Notes: generated by a model from the sequence alone, not told the origin. A stretch of 64,000 bases of DNA from Rhodoferax sp. PAMC 29310 (GCF_017948265.1 NZ_CP072852.1:1116001-1180000), one strand, 5' to 3'; counted from the first letter of the stretch, positions 1 through 8,996 are shown. Numbers and translations are program-made.

Positions 1-799
1 GCGAACCCTGCTAGTGCTGGGACTGGGCTTTGTGGTGCTGACATTTGCCGTGGGAGACTATCTTTCCCCTGTCGCTGACCGGACCGGCCAACTATTGAAA
101 GCTCGGTTTCAAGGAAGCATCAGCGTCGGCCAAACTGGCGCCTGGTTGAGGGAGCGCCAAGCCAACGCTCAATACGCGGTCAATGTAGGCGGCCTGGAGT
201 CAGACGGCAGCCTGCGCAATGTGCGAATTTTCGAGTTTGACTCACGAGGCTATTTAAGTTCATTGACCCAAGCCGGCTCAGCTCATGTCGAGGGCGACGA
301 CGCCTGGACCCTGAATGAAGTCAACCGCACAAGCTTTCCAGCGAGAAACACCGACACAGCCCGGATAGAACGCACCGAGACGGCCACACAGCTATGGCCC
401 AACAACATCAGCCGGGAGATGGTGACTGCCGCCCTTCTCAAGCCTGAGCGCATGAGCACCATTGACCTTTTTCAATACATTCAGCACCTGCAAGCGAATG
501 CCCAAAGTGCACAGCGCTATGAAATCGAGTTCTGGAAAAAAGTTTTTTACCCCTTGAGTTGCCTGGTGATGGTGGTGCTGGCACTGCCATTTGCCTATCT
601 TCACTTCCGCTCTGGCGGCATTGCCACCTATGTGTTTGGCGGGGTCATGGCCGGCATCAGCTTCTTTTTGCTGAACAACGTCTTTGGCTACATTGGTAAC
701 CTGCAAAACTGGCAGCCGTGGCTCACGGCAGCGCTACCGGGCATGATTTACTCAGTCCTGTCCCTCACGGCGTTTGGATGGCTGGTGCTCCGTCGCTAA
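1..799 (+). CDS. lptG: LptG-type LPS export permease, C-terminal part (5' end outside window)
   Basis: Inner-membrane permease of the LptB2FG complex, which extracts lipopolysaccharide for transport to the outer membrane. The reading frame is open to the window edge (a GTG at 14 is probably internal), so only about the last 265 residues are visible; full LptF/LptG proteins are near 360. Visible parts are the end of one membrane helix, a soluble periplasmic domain of about 150 residues, and three C-terminal helices starting at the motif EFWKKVFYPLSCLVMVVLA, typical of the YjgP/YjgQ family. LptG rather than LptF is inferred from overall resemblance and is not certain. The gene ends 27 bp before cbiX. 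Confidence 0.85.
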   Translation, partial: RTLLVLGLGFVVLTFAVGDYLSPVADRTGQLLKARFQGSISVGQTGAWLRERQANAQYAVNVGGLESDGSLRNVRIFEFDSRGYLSSLTQAGSAHVEGDDAWTLNEVNRTSFPARNTDTARIERTETATQLWPNNISREMVTAALLKPERMSTIDLFQYIQHLQANAQSAQRYEIEFWKKVFYPLSCLVMVVLALPFAYLHFRSGGIATYVFGGVMAGISFFLLNNVFGYIGNLQNWQPWLTAALPGMIYSVLSLTAFGWLVLRR

Positions 800-826
800 C
801 AGAAACATTAAACGAAAGACGATTCA

Positions 827-1198
827 ATGAGCGATCCGATGACCCGCGCCACCATTCTCTTTGCACACGGTTCCCGCGACCCACTTTGGCGCCTGCCGAT
901 TGAAGCGGTCGCAACACATATGCGCCAAACGACCCCATCGTGCCAAGTGCGATGCGCCTATCTGGAGCTGACGCAACCTGACATCGCGACCAGCGCGGCT
1001 GAACTGGTGGCACTGGGAACGAAAACCATCTCTGTGCTGCCTCTTTTTTTGGGCGTCGGACGGCATGCGCGTGAAGACTTGCCGGTGTTGATGATTGAGT
1101 TGAAGCAGCGTTTTCCTCACGTCAACTTTGAATTGCGACCCGCGGTGGGCGAAGACCCTCGGGTGGTTGAACTGCTGGCCCATATTGCGTTGAACTGA
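827..1198 (+). CDS. cbiX: Small CbiX-type sirohydrochlorin chelatase
   Basis: Single-domain (123 aa) class II chelatase of the CbiX-short/SirB-like group, which inserts Co or Fe into sirohydrochlorin. The N-terminal FAHGSRD motif supplies the family metal-ligand His14, and VGRHARED supplies the second, His80. It lies just upstream of cysB in a genome with a siroheme-dependent sulfite reductase (54656-56431), so ferrochelation for siroheme is a likely role; cobalt chelation for B12 cannot be excluded from sequence. The length is normal for the short form, which acts as a homodimer. Confidence 0.85.
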   Translation: MSDPMTRATILFAHGSRDPLWRLPIEAVATHMRQTTPSCQVRCAYLELTQPDIATSAAELVALGTKTISVLPLFLGVGRHAREDLPVLMIELKQRFPHVNFELRPAVGEDPRVVELLAHIALN

Positions 1199-1244
1199 GG
1201 CAATCACCTCAGTCATAGCTCTAAATAGCCAATGACGCATAATA

Positions 1245-1256
1245 AATGACGTCATT
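1245..1256. promoter_or_regulatory. Perfect 12-bp palindrome in the cysB leader
   Basis: AATGACGTCATT is a perfect palindrome 14 bp upstream of the cysB ATG. A further AATGACG half-site lies just upstream, in an AT-rich leader. LysR-type genes commonly autoregulate through dyads in this position, so it may be an autoregulatory operator; no binding evidence exists in the sequence alone. Confidence 0.35.
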
Positions 1257-1270
1257 AGCTTAAATTCGAT

Positions 1271-2224
1271 ATGAACCTTCACCAATTTCGCTTTGTTCAG
1301 GAGGCCGTTCGCCGCAATCTGAACCTCACTGAAGCGGCCAAATCCCTGCACACCTCCCAGCCTGGCGTCTCCAAAGCCATCATTGAGCTGGAAGAAGAAC
1401 TGGGCATTGAGATATTTGCACGGCACGGAAAACGGCTCAAACGCGTCACCGAGCCGGGGCAGCATGTGCTGAAAAGCATTGAACTGATCATGCGAGAAGT
1501 GGGCAACCTCAAGCGCATTGGCGAGCAGTACAGCGCCGAAGACAGCGGCACGCTGTCAATCGCCACCACGCACACCCAGGCACGATACGTTTTACCCGAA
1601 CCCGTGGCCAAGTTGCGCCAGGCCTATCCCAAAGTGAACGTCAGCCTGCACCAAGGCTCACCCTCTCAAGTCGCCCAAATGCTGATTGACGAAGTTGCCG
1701 AGATTGGCGTGGCTACCGAGTCATTAGCCGGTTACAGCGAGCTGGTCACCCTGCCCTGTTATGAATGGCAACACGTACTGGTGCTGCCCGTGGGCCACCC
1801 CCTGTGTGCCAAGGAAAATATCACGCTGGAAGACATTGCCCTTGAGCCGCTGATCACCTACCACCCGTCCTTCACCGGGCGCACCAAGATCGACCACGCC
1901 TTTGCCACCCGCAAGCTGGAGCCGCGCATCGCTCTGGAAGCCATTGACTCGGACGTGATCAAGACTTATGTGCGGCTGGGCCTGGGTGTGGGCATTGCCG
2001 CAGAAATGGCTGTCAAAGACGTGTTGGCTGACGGTGACAAGAGCGACTTGGTGATTCGGCCAGCCGGCCAACTATTTGGCCAGAACGTGGCCCGGGTCGC
2101 CTTCAAAAAAGGGGCCTACCTGCGCAACTTTGTGTATAAATTTTCAGAACTGCTGGGTGACCGCCTCAGCCGTGATTTGGTGGCCCGCGCGATGTCAGGC
2201 CATGTTGACGACTACGAACTGTAA
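1271..2224 (+). CDS. cysB: LysR-family regulator CysB
   Basis: Transcriptional activator of sulfur assimilation, 317 aa. An N-terminal winged HTH (about residues 1-60, with LTEAAKSLHTSQPGVSKAI) is followed by a substrate-binding-like effector domain containing the CysB-typical TTHTQARYVLP segment near residue 100. In known systems CysB responds to N-acetylserine or O-acetylserine. Likely targets in this window are the tauE-cysI-cysH-cysD-cysN genes at 53812-59927, though that link is inferred. The gene follows cbiX and is followed after 5 bp by an aminotransferase gene. Confidence 0.93.
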   Translation: MNLHQFRFVQEAVRRNLNLTEAAKSLHTSQPGVSKAIIELEEELGIEIFARHGKRLKRVTEPGQHVLKSIELIMREVGNLKRIGEQYSAEDSGTLSIATTHTQARYVLPEPVAKLRQAYPKVNVSLHQGSPSQVAQMLIDEVAEIGVATESLAGYSELVTLPCYEWQHVLVLPVGHPLCAKENITLEDIALEPLITYHPSFTGRTKIDHAFATRKLEPRIALEAIDSDVIKTYVRLGLGVGIAAEMAVKDVLADGDKSDLVIRPAGQLFGQNVARVAFKKGAYLRNFVYKFSELLGDRLSRDLVARAMSGHVDDYEL

Positions 2225-2229
2225 AGAGC

Positions 2230-3381
2230 ATGTTGACTCCCACCCTGACCAGCCGCCTGCCCAATGTCGGCACGACCATCTTCACCGTCATGTCCAATTT
2301 GGCCGCCGAAAAAAACGCAGTCAACCTGGGCCAAGGTTTCCCTGACTTTGATTGCGACCCCACCTTGGTCACGGCAGTCAGCGCCGCCATGATCAAAGGG
2401 CTTAACCAATACCCGCCCATGCCAGGCATCGCGCCACTGCGTGCGGCGATTGCTAGCAAATTGGAAGCACTCTACGGCCATTCCTACAGCGCTGCGAGCG
2501 AAATTACCATCACAGCCGGCGCCACCCAAGCCATCATCACAGCGATTCTGGCCACCGTGCATTCCGGCGACGAGGTCATCGTGCTGGAGCCCTGTTACGA
2601 CAGCTACGTACCCAATATTGAGTTGGCCGGCGGCGTGGCCGTGCGTGTACCGTTGACCCCCGGCACCTTCCGGCCGGACTTTGACAAGATCTCAGCGGCT
2701 CTGACCCCGAAGACCCGCGCCATCATCATCAACTCGCCCCACAACCCGAGCGGCACGGTTTGGTCAGAACAAGACATGCTGAGCTTGCAGGAATTGCTGG
2801 CCCCCACCAATGTATTTCTGATCAGCGACGAGGTCTATGAACACATGGTCTTTGATGGCCAGTTGCACCAAAGTGCGGCGCGCTTTCCCGGCTTGGCCGC
2901 GCGGGCTTTCATCGTCTCCAGCTTTGGCAAGACTTACCACGTCACGGGCTGGAAAGTAGGTTATGTGGCCGCGCCCGCCCCCCTCATGGCCGAGTTTCGC
3001 AAGGTGCATCAGTTCAATGTGTTCACGGTCAATACCCCGGTGCAGCACGGTTTGACCAGCTACATGGCCAACCCGGCGCCCTACTTGGACCTGCCCGCGT
3101 TTTACCAACGCAAGCGCGACCTCTTTCGCGACGGCCTGAAAAATACCAAATTCAAGCTGCTGCCCAGCGAAGGCACTTACTTTCAGTGTGTCGATATTTC
3201 AGACGTCAGCGATCTGGACGAATCGGCGTTTTGCCAGTGGCTGACCGCTGAAGTCGGCGTGGCGGCGATTCCCTTGTCCGCCTTCTATGGCAATGGCTTT
3301 GACCAACGCGTCGTTCGTTTTTGCTTCGCCAAGAAAGACGACACTTTGAACGCCGCACTAGAGCGACTCGCCAAACTCTAA
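2230..3381 (+). CDS. PLP-dependent aminotransferase, methionine-aminotransferase-like
   Basis: Fold-type I class I/II aminotransferase (383 aa). Visible landmarks are NLGQGFPDF near residue 33, the NSPHNPSG asparagine motif near 168-175, DEVY (Asp200, Tyr203) contacting the PLP ring, and SSFGKTYHVTGWK with Schiff-base Lys234. The NLGQGFPDF and SFGKTYHVTGWK signatures resemble YbdL/kynurenine aminotransferase-like enzymes that act on methionine in E. coli. It starts 5 bp after cysB, so it is probably co-transcribed, which fits sulfur amino-acid metabolism. Exact substrate is unproven. Confidence 0.85.
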   Translation: MLTPTLTSRLPNVGTTIFTVMSNLAAEKNAVNLGQGFPDFDCDPTLVTAVSAAMIKGLNQYPPMPGIAPLRAAIASKLEALYGHSYSAASEITITAGATQAIITAILATVHSGDEVIVLEPCYDSYVPNIELAGGVAVRVPLTPGTFRPDFDKISAALTPKTRAIIINSPHNPSGTVWSEQDMLSLQELLAPTNVFLISDEVYEHMVFDGQLHQSAARFPGLAARAFIVSSFGKTYHVTGWKVGYVAAPAPLMAEFRKVHQFNVFTVNTPVQHGLTSYMANPAPYLDLPAFYQRKRDLFRDGLKNTKFKLLPSEGTYFQCVDISDVSDLDESAFCQWLTAEVGVAAIPLSAFYGNGFDQRVVRFCFAKKDDTLNAALERLAKL

Positions 3382-3382
3382 A

Positions 3383-3450
3383 CCGCTATTGATTTGAGAG
3401 TGGCCTGCCCAAGTTCTGCCTGCGCTAGCGGTCTATTTGGCATATAAAAA
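3383..3450. repeat. Candidate copy D of a dispersed degenerate repeat
   Basis: The intergenic stretch between two convergent genes contains CGCTATTGATTTGAGAG, a central CTGCCCAAGTTC, GCGCTAGCGG and a final TTTGGCAT. This follows the same order of blocks as copies at 6131, 26551, 43601, 55601 and 58551. It is the most divergent copy; the assignment rests on visual comparison. Confidence 0.35.
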
Positions 3451-3454
3451 CGCC

Positions 3455-4402
3455 TCAGCCTGTCACCTGAGCCCGTGAGCGCATCACATGTTCAGCGGCC
3501 ACCAAGTCTTGGGAAGCAAAGCCGACTGTTTTAAAAATGGTGATCTCCTGGTCCGACAAGCCCCCAGTGGCGGGCGTTGAAGGGGCCAACAAGTCTTTCA
3601 ACTCCCCGCAAATGTCAGACTCGGTGATCAGCCCCGCACGAAGGGCCTGCAACACCTCACCGCCTTTTTGCATCACGCCCTCTCTCGTGTCCACAAAAAT
3701 CCGGGCTTTTGTCATCAACTGCGGCTCTGCCTCTGACATATCAGCCGTGAAGGCGCCCACCAAACCCAGGTGCGTGCCGGGCTGCACCCAGTCGCTGCTA
3801 ATAAACGGGGTGGTCGCGGTGGTGGCAGCAACGGCGATATCGGTCGCTGCCAGAGTGGCCTGCAAATCGGTAGAGGCCACGGCGGCCACGCCTTGCTTGG
3901 CCAGTTCAGCTACCACGGCTTGCGCCTTGTCCAGATGGCGGCCCCAAATCACGGTCTCGGTCAAGGAAAACACGCTGTGGTGCGCCAGGGCCAAGTGGGT
4001 CGATAGCGCGCCGGTTCCCAACACCGCCAAGCGTTGGCTGGTGGGGCGGGCGAGCTTTTTGGCACCCAGCGCCGCCACGGCGGCCGTGCGCCGCAGCGTT
4101 AACTCCGTGCCATCCATCACCGCCAGCGTGGTGCCGTCTTCACAGGACAACAGCACATAAGTGCCAGACACGGCCGGTTTGCCCTTGGCGTTGTTCTCGG
4201 GCCAGATGGCCACAATCTTCACGCCCATCACCCCGCGCGGCTTCCAGGCCGACATCACCAGCACCGAACTGGCGTCATGGTTGGGGTTGAAGTGCCCGCG
4301 CGGGGGCGACTCAATGGGCTCCAGCAGTCCTTGGGCGAGCGATTCAATCAGCGAGCCATAGGCGGTGTGACGGGCGACTTCTTGTTGATCAATGGTTTGC
4401 AT
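3455..4402 (-). CDS. Ornithine cyclodeaminase / mu-crystallin family protein
   Basis: NAD(P)-binding enzyme of the OCD/mu-crystallin family (about 315 aa). It has the family Rossmann segment LAVLGTGALSTHLALAH in the middle, a preceding ARPTSQR stretch, and a later LGLVGAFTADMSEAEPQL that matches the GS-x-PxxxE-like region. Members catalyse ornithine cyclodeamination, alanine dehydrogenation or reduction of cyclic imines such as delta1-pyrroline-2-carboxylate; the sequence does not decide among these. The ATG at 4402 is preferred to an in-frame TTG at 4411. It may be co-transcribed with the SnoaL-like and MDR genes upstream on the same strand. Confidence 0.8.
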   Translation of the reverse strand: MQTIDQQEVARHTAYGSLIESLAQGLLEPIESPPRGHFNPNHDASSVLVMSAWKPRGVMGVKIVAIWPENNAKGKPAVSGTYVLLSCEDGTTLAVMDGTELTLRRTAAVAALGAKKLARPTSQRLAVLGTGALSTHLALAHHSVFSLTETVIWGRHLDKAQAVVAELAKQGVAAVASTDLQATLAATDIAVAATTATTPFISSDWVQPGTHLGLVGAFTADMSEAEPQLMTKARIFVDTREGVMQKGGEVLQALRAGLITESDICGELKDLLAPSTPATGGLSDQEITIFKTVGFASQDLVAAEHVMRSRAQVTG

Positions 4403-4545
4403 AGAGGGCAACTTTCTTCAAATTTCGAATGCTCTCAACACAGGCCTTGTTATCGGGGTCACCTGGCTTCGAACGGACTGGTCTGGCAGCGCATTCTGAA
4501 CCAACATCTTGGCTGGCAATCAAGGTGGTGCGAATGCCAGCCCCT

Positions 4546-4959
4546 TTAGAACATGCCATTGCCGTGAGCCGACTGAGCAGGCACCACCTGCAACACATCC
4601 CAGTGCTCCACAATTTTGCCGTCATCGTCCAGGCGAAAGATGTCAATGCCCGCCCAGTCCTTGTTGGCGTCGGTTGGCCACACTTGGTGGCAGTGCAACA
4701 CCACCAAGTTGCCTTCCGCCACAGACCGTTTGACATGCACCTTTTTGCCCGAGTACTCACGCGCCATGCGCTCAAAGTAGTCAACAAACGCTTGCTTGCC
4801 ATCGGCCACATGCGGGTTGTGCTGTTTGTACTCAGCACCCGCGTACCGCTCAATCGCCTCGGCGGGACGGCAGTCGTTGAACATGAGCTCGTAAAAAGCC
4901 ATCACATTGCGCCGGTTGCGCTCCAGGGTGTCGATCATCGGGATTCCAGTAAGTGACAT
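4546..4959 (-). CDS. SnoaL-like / NTF2-fold protein
   Basis: Small alpha+beta-barrel protein, 137 aa from the ATG at 4959 (an in-frame upstream start at 5031 would overlap the next gene's end). The motifs [26 protein letters not shown] and IVEHWDVLQ are characteristic of the SnoaL polyketide-cyclase-like family, where the HNP segment lines the pocket. Members include ester cyclases and many small-molecule proteins of unknown function. It lies between an MDR dehydrogenase and an OCD-family gene on the same strand. About 140 bp between this gene and the next show no convincing coding signal. Confidence 0.75.
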   Translation of the reverse strand: MSLTGIPMIDTLERNRRNVMAFYELMFNDCRPAEAIERYAGAEYKQHNPHVADGKQAFVDYFERMAREYSGKKVHVKRSVAEGNLVVLHCHQVWPTDANKDWAGIDIFRLDDDGKIVEHWDVLQVVPAQSAHGNGMF

Positions 4960-4999
4960 AGGCCGCCTGACTCTTCGGCCGGGGGCGGGGAGCAGGGTT

Positions 5000-6070
5000 T
5001 TAACGATCGCCATTCTGTCCCGAGACGTCAATCACCAACTTGCCAACGTGTTCTTTAGCGCCAAAGTCCTGTTGCGCGTCCTGAATTTTCGCCAGCGCAT
5101 AGGTCTTGGCAACCAGTGGCGCGACCTCTCCCGCTTCAATTCTTCGGATCAGGTTGGAGAAAACTGTGGGATGCAACACGGTGCAACCCAACAAGCTCAA
5201 ATCCTTGAGGTACAGCGTTCTCACATCCAGCTCCACCATCGGGCCGCCAATCGCGCCTGAAGCGGCATAGCGGCCAAACGGCTTGAGCACTTCCAGCAAA
5301 CTCGGCCACTGGGCGCCCGCCACCAAATCAATGACCACATCAACGCTGTTTTTGCCGAGCGCCTGCACCAAATTCGCCTGTCGCTCCAGCGTTTGCTCTG
5401 CCCCAAGCGCCAGGATTCGTTTTGCCTTTGTGGCCGACGTGACGGCAATCACCCGGGCTCCCCGGGCTTTGGCCAATTGGACTGCGGCCGAACCCACTCC
5501 CCCTGACGCGCCCGTCACCAACACCAGGTCGTTGGCGCCAACGTTGGCCCGGGTCAGCAGGTTCTCCGCCGTGGAGTAAGAGCAAGGAAAAGAGGCCAAC
5601 TCCACGTCGCTGAGCGAAGTGTTGACCGGATGGGCGTGGCGCGCTGCAACCACCGCGTACTCAGCGAATCCGCCGTCGCAGTCAGAGCCGAAGTACTGAG
5701 GCTCATCCAGCACCTTGCCAGCCACTTCCATCAAGCAAGGCTCCACCAGCACCCGTTGATGTAGCAGTTTCGGGTCAACCTCAGTGCCAATGGCCACGAC
5801 TTCGCCGCACACATCGGCCCCCTGGATGAGAGGGAAAGGAATGGCAGTGCCGGTCCAACCCGCATCGCTGCTACTGGCGTTGGACTTGGAATACCAGCCC
5901 ACGCGGGTATTGAGGTCGGTGTTGTTCACGCCGGCGGCGCCAACCCTGATCAGCACATCACGGGGGCCCGGCACAGGCACCGGTATGTCCTGGCGCAGCA
6001 CCAGCTTGTCCAGACCACCATGGCCTGTCAGCTGCACGCCCCTCATCATTTTTGGGAGTTGATTCATCAT
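5000..6070 (-). CDS. Medium-chain dehydrogenase/reductase (zinc-type alcohol dehydrogenase-like)
   Basis: MDR-superfamily oxidoreductase (356 aa). The N-terminal GroES-like domain carries [14 protein letters not shown] and the [12 protein letters not shown] loop; the nucleotide-binding domain has [20 protein letters not shown]. The usual catalytic-zinc Cys near residue 40 is replaced by the VNNTDLN sequence, which fits quinone-reductase-like rather than classical zinc alcohol dehydrogenase chemistry. The substrate is unknown. Two adjacent ATGs (6070, 6067) and a third at 6049 make the exact start uncertain. It heads a reverse-strand group with the SnoaL-like and OCD-family genes. Confidence 0.8.
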   Translation of the reverse strand: MMNQLPKMMRGVQLTGHGGLDKLVLRQDIPVPVPGPRDVLIRVGAAGVNNTDLNTRVGWYSKSNASSSDAGWTGTAIPFPLIQGADVCGEVVAIGTEVDPKLLHQRVLVEPCLMEVAGKVLDEPQYFGSDCDGGFAEYAVVAARHAHPVNTSLSDVELASFPCSYSTAENLLTRANVGANDLVLVTGASGGVGSAAVQLAKARGARVIAVTSATKAKRILALGAEQTLERQANLVQALGKNSVDVVIDLVAGAQWPSLLEVLKPFGRYAASGAIGGPMVELDVRTLYLKDLSLLGCTVLHPTVFSNLIRRIEAGEVAPLVAKTYALAKIQDAQQDFGAKEHVGKLVIDVSGQNGDR

Positions 6071-6130
6071 GAAATGATTTGATCACATGCAATAAACCAA
6101 AGTTCTCTCAGTGCCCTTTAATGCACCTTT

Positions 6131-6190
6131 TTTGCTTCTAAATAGATAGCGGCTCACGCAAGTAAATAGAGGGTAAGGAGCACTTATTAT
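6131..6190. repeat. Dispersed degenerate repeat, copy A
   Basis: GATAGCGGCTCACGCAAG, then TAGAGGGTAAGGAGCACTT and an AT-rich end, between the divergent MDR and DUF1223 genes. The blocks GATAGC, CGCA and TAGAGG recur in the same order at 43601 and, within genes, at 26551, 55601 and 58551. Confidence 0.55.
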
Positions 6191-6273
6191 ATAAAAATCA
6201 AGGCTGGAATCGTCATGTAAGAACTTGGCGCAGCCGGCGACCAACCAGCATTGACCACTGATGTGAGAGCCCC

Positions 6274-6999
6274 ATGTCCTTTTCCAAACGCCCCTCTTCA
6301 CTCTTTGCCCTGGCAATCTCCCTGCCCTTGACCGCCCTCGCCGCCAGCCCCACCTGTGAGGTGAAGTCCGGCGACAAAATCACACCGGTGCTGGAGCTGT
6401 ACACATCAGAAGGCTGCAGCTCCTGCCCGCCCGCTGACCAATGGCTCTCCACCCTGAAAGGTCAGCCCGTGGTGGCGCAGGCCTTTCATGTGGGGTACTG
6501 GGACTACATCGGCTGGGTGGACCGGTTTGCCACGCGAGCAAACACCACGCGCCAGCGCGAAATTGCCAGCATCAATCACTTGCGCAACATTTACACGCCG
6601 CAGTTCGTGCGCAACGGGCAAGACTGGCGCGACTACACCCGCGTACTGGACAGCACCATGCCCGCCAAGGCCAACATCGTGATGCAGCGCACCCAGGGCG
6701 CCGACAGCTTCAAGGCGATGGTAACGCCTGCCAGCGGCGTGGAGAGCTGGAGCGCCTACTGGTCGGTGACAGAGCATGGCCACAGCTCCCGCGTCAAAGC
6801 CGGCGAAAACTCGGGCGAGTTCCTAAAACACGACTTCGTGGTGCGCCAGCACACCTCAGTCGGCACCTACCAGGGCGCGCAAACCTTGAACTTCTCATCC
6901 ATTGCCGCACAAGCTGAGCACCCGCGCCAAATCAATCTGGTCGTGTCCGACCCGAAAACTGGTGCGCCGTTGCAGGCGGTGAGTTTGAGTTGTAGTTAA
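6274..6999 (+). CDS. Secreted DUF1223 protein, thioredoxin-like
   Basis: 241 aa with an N-terminal signal peptide (basic SKRP, hydrophobic core, likely cleavage after ALAAS near residue 25). The mature N-terminus has VLELYTSEGCSSCPPAD with Cys48 and Cys51, the DUF1223 signature, which resembles a thioredoxin-fold CxxC site. This suggests a periplasmic redox-active protein, but the family has no settled function. It is monocistronic, diverging from the MDR gene over about 200 bp that carry repeat copy A. Confidence 0.82.
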   Translation: MSFSKRPSSLFALAISLPLTALAASPTCEVKSGDKITPVLELYTSEGCSSCPPADQWLSTLKGQPVVAQAFHVGYWDYIGWVDRFATRANTTRQREIASINHLRNIYTPQFVRNGQDWRDYTRVLDSTMPAKANIVMQRTQGADSFKAMVTPASGVESWSAYWSVTEHGHSSRVKAGENSGEFLKHDFVVRQHTSVGTYQGAQTLNFSSIAAQAEHPRQINLVVSDPKTGAPLQAVSLSCS

Positions 7000-7831
7000 G
7001 TGCTGTCAAGGCGGAACGCCAGCCGAAAGGCTTTCTGTCTCGCCGATGCGATCCCTTTTTCGGCCTGTGTCGGGCCACCAGATTGGTTTTTGAAGTGTTC
7101 AAGCAGCATCCGCAGTGGAGCGACTCGAAAAGGCCTTGGATTCAACCGGTCGACGCTCGCATAAGTCAAGTACGTAGCGTTAGGAGTCAATCACGACCGG
7201 CAGCTTCCGGGTTGCCCTTTCGAGGGACAACCAGAAACTGATCATGGCGATGGTCATTTGCCCATTGTCGAAAAAAGTGCTGAAACGTTCACCGCTGGCA
7301 ATCTGAAGATTTCTTCGAACTGTCCAAAATTTGGTGCTCCGTCCTTCACACACATTAGTTGCGATGCCAACTCAAAAGTTGCCGCCAATGCAATGCCCAA
7401 CAAGGCCACTCCAATCCAGAACGTGACCGATTGCCCAAGCAAGGTCCAACTCACCATGCCGCACATGGCGCGAGGTTCACTCCTGAGTGTTGAAATCAGG
7501 TGAAGAGCCAATGCATCGGGTTCGCAGCGCGAACCGATCGTGACTCTTTGGGCGCGCCGCTCTGCAGGCGTGCAGGTCAACGCTTGAACTGATGTGTGCG
7601 AGGAAAACAGTGTCAAGCTCAACGCTGCCTGCCTCGCACTGCCAAGTCTGTACGTTGGCGAACGTTGGGGCCTGACGTGAGCTACTAAATCGTCGTTGGC
7701 AGGGTGGATGAGGGCTGCCGCACAGACTGCCGCAGTGTCGTGGCCTAGTCTTCATCCTAGGGTGCACGTCCCGTCAGTTTGCTTGGGCGTAGCCATCCGA
7801 AGAGTCTCGATATTCAACCAAGGAGTTAAAG
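7000..7831. other. Gene-poor stretch upstream of the Spy/CpxP-like gene
   Basis: Short open frames occur on both strands, but none shows a known domain or a good ribosome-binding site apart from the doubtful membrane ORF at 7254-7466. The reverse frame ending near 6996 gives a peptide with RPFRVAPLRMLLEHF that could be gene debris. No hairpin or repeat stands out. Confidence 0.4.
7254..7466 (-). CDS. Possible small membrane protein, unrecognised
   Basis: Reverse-strand reading frame, about 70 aa from the ATG at 7466, with one clear hydrophobic segment (FWIGVALLGIALAATFELA). I do not recognise a family. It lies in an 830-bp stretch (7000-7831) that otherwise has no convincing gene. An upstream in-frame start at 7622 would give 122 aa but adds low-complexity sequence. 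Could be spurious. Confidence 0.25.
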   Translation of the reverse strand: MCGMVSWTLLGQSVTFWIGVALLGIALAATFELASQLMCVKDGAPNFGQFEEIFRLPAVNVSALFSTMGK

Positions 7832-8323
7832 ATGAAGATGAAAAATGTTCTCGCAGGCGTTGCGGCCACCGTGGCGTTGGTCGGTGTGGCAGTTGCACAG
7901 CCTCAAGGCTTTGAGGGGGCCGCGTCGATGGACGGGTACGGCAGTGGCTATCGCATGGAGCAAGGGATGATGTACGGCATGGGGCAGGGGATGGGCCCCA
8001 ACATGATGTTCGGCTACTCCAACGAGGCTTACGCCGGCCTTGATCTCACCGCGGAGCAGCAGAAAAGCATCGCCAGCATCAATGCGCAGGCCTACAAGGC
8101 GATGTGGCCGCTCATGGGCACGATGCACGGACAGGGCTACCAGATGCAAGGCATGTTCGGCCCCGGCCCTGTAGACGAAGCCGCAGCGCGCAAGTCGTTC
8201 CAGACGATGGCTGAGACACAGAAGTCGATGTTCGAGTTGCAACTCGACGCACGCAAGAAGATCGACACCGTGCTGACGAAGAATCAGCGAGAGAAACTGA
8301 GCCGCTACTGGAGCAGCCGCTGA
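7832..8323 (+). CDS. Spy/CpxP-family periplasmic protein
   Basis: 163 aa; signal peptide with likely cleavage after VAVAQ near residue 23, then a Met/Gly/Tyr-rich segment (about residues 35-65) and two LTxxQ-type motifs: LTAEQQKSIASIN and LTKNQREKLSRYW. LTxxQ motifs define the Spy/CpxP fold, which forms a periplasmic chaperone cradle; related CnrX/ZraP-like proteins bind metals. The Met-rich segment suggests possible copper or silver contact, an inference. A strong AAGGAG precedes the ATG by 6 bp. It is followed 18 bp later by a frameshifted small membrane gene. Confidence 0.8.
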   Translation: MKMKNVLAGVAATVALVGVAVAQPQGFEGAASMDGYGSGYRMEQGMMYGMGQGMGPNMMFGYSNEAYAGLDLTAEQQKSIASINAQAYKAMWPLMGTMHGQGYQMQGMFGPGPVDEAAARKSFQTMAETQKSMFELQLDARKKIDTVLTKNQREKLSRYWSSR

Positions 8324-8341
8324 TTCGGTGACTGGCAGATC

Positions 8342-8469
8342 ATGGGATACGGCAACAGGATGGGTTGGGGTGGCGGCTGGATGAGCGGATACGGAGGCTA
8401 CTGGGGCAGTTCTTACTGGCGGTGATTGTCGGCGTCGTTATCTTGGCCATCATGCAAAAGCGAAAGTGA
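8342..8469 (+). pseudogene. Frameshifted small Gly/Trp-rich membrane protein gene
   Basis: From the ATG at 8342 the frame reads a Gly/Tyr/Trp-rich peptide (MGYGNRMGWGGGWMSGYGG) and stops at 8425. The adjacent frame across the same site continues as FLLAVIVGVVILAIMQKRK to a stop at 8469. Restoring one base near the GGGG run at about 8403-8406 would give a single protein of about 42 aa: a glycine-rich head, one membrane helix and a basic tail. Small proteins of this layout are often found beside Spy/CpxP-like genes. Either a real frameshift mutation or a base-call error in the G run. Confidence 0.55.
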
Positions 8470-8732
8470 CCGGGCCTGCTGATGTTGATCAGTAGCAGAC
8501 GAACCGCAGACATGAAACATGCGCTTGAAGCCACAGATTTGCCTTGATGAGATGACCGATGAGCGAACACGAACACACCTCACTATGTCAGGAGCGTGTC
8601 TTCACAAGACTGCCATGGGAAAAACCTCAATGACTGCTTCCGCCCGCAAAACGGAAGCCCGTTCCAGACTGAGTGCTGACCACTGATAGCCGGGTGCCGA
8701 GACAGCAGGGCGTTGGGGCGGAGCGGACTTGG
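8470..8732. other. Intergenic stretch with a small hairpin, no gene seen
   Basis: No convincing coding region. GCTTCCG (8636-8642) pairs with CGGAAGC (8652-8658) to form a 7-bp stem with a 9-base loop. The block at 8631-8648 recurs with one mismatch at 13477-13494 beside the IS5 remnant. Confidence 0.4.
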
Positions 8733-8996
8733 TCAGCACAGGTAGCGCCTACGGAGGTAGGTGACATGGCTGAGTGCGCAAAGTCCAGCGATCATCAAGG
8801 CGAGCATGGCGGGTTCGGGGACAGTGTTCGGTATGACCAACAGTGCCGAACCGCTGCCGACAACGTTTTGGGCCGCGCCGCCGATCGTGTCCGGCGTGAA
8901 GTTGCCCCTACCGTTGCTGTCGGCGAGCATGTCGCCGAGGTTGCTGTAGGTGATGCCATGCAGGCCTGCTGCGGAAAAAACGCACGAAAAACACAC
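8733..8996 (-). pseudogene. Orphan PEP-CTERM protein tail
   Basis: The reverse frame ends in the tripartite PEP-CTERM sorting signal: NTVPEPAMLALM, then a hydrophobic stretch and a basic YLRRRY end. In exosortase systems this signal targets a secreted protein for processing at the inner membrane. Only about 85-100 residues are open before an upstream in-frame stop, no signal peptide is present, and the start would be a GTG at 8996. This looks like the 3' end of a broken gene, with a Tn3-family remnant just upstream on the same strand. Confidence 0.6.

Noticed and set aside
824..1465. 213-codon minus-strand frame across cbiX and the start of cysB
   Set aside because: Spans two genes that are clearly coding on the other strand and has no family features.
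4389..4853. Minus-strand frame bridging the SnoaL-like and OCD-family genes
   Set aside because: Most of it is an out-of-frame reading of the SnoaL-like gene; the remaining 45 residues have no recognisable similarity.
8559..8633. Short frame MSEHEHTSLCQ resembling the start of a zinc-finger anti-sigma protein
   Set aside because: Ends after 24 codons, with no zf-HC2 Cys/His pattern and no downstream continuation in another frame.
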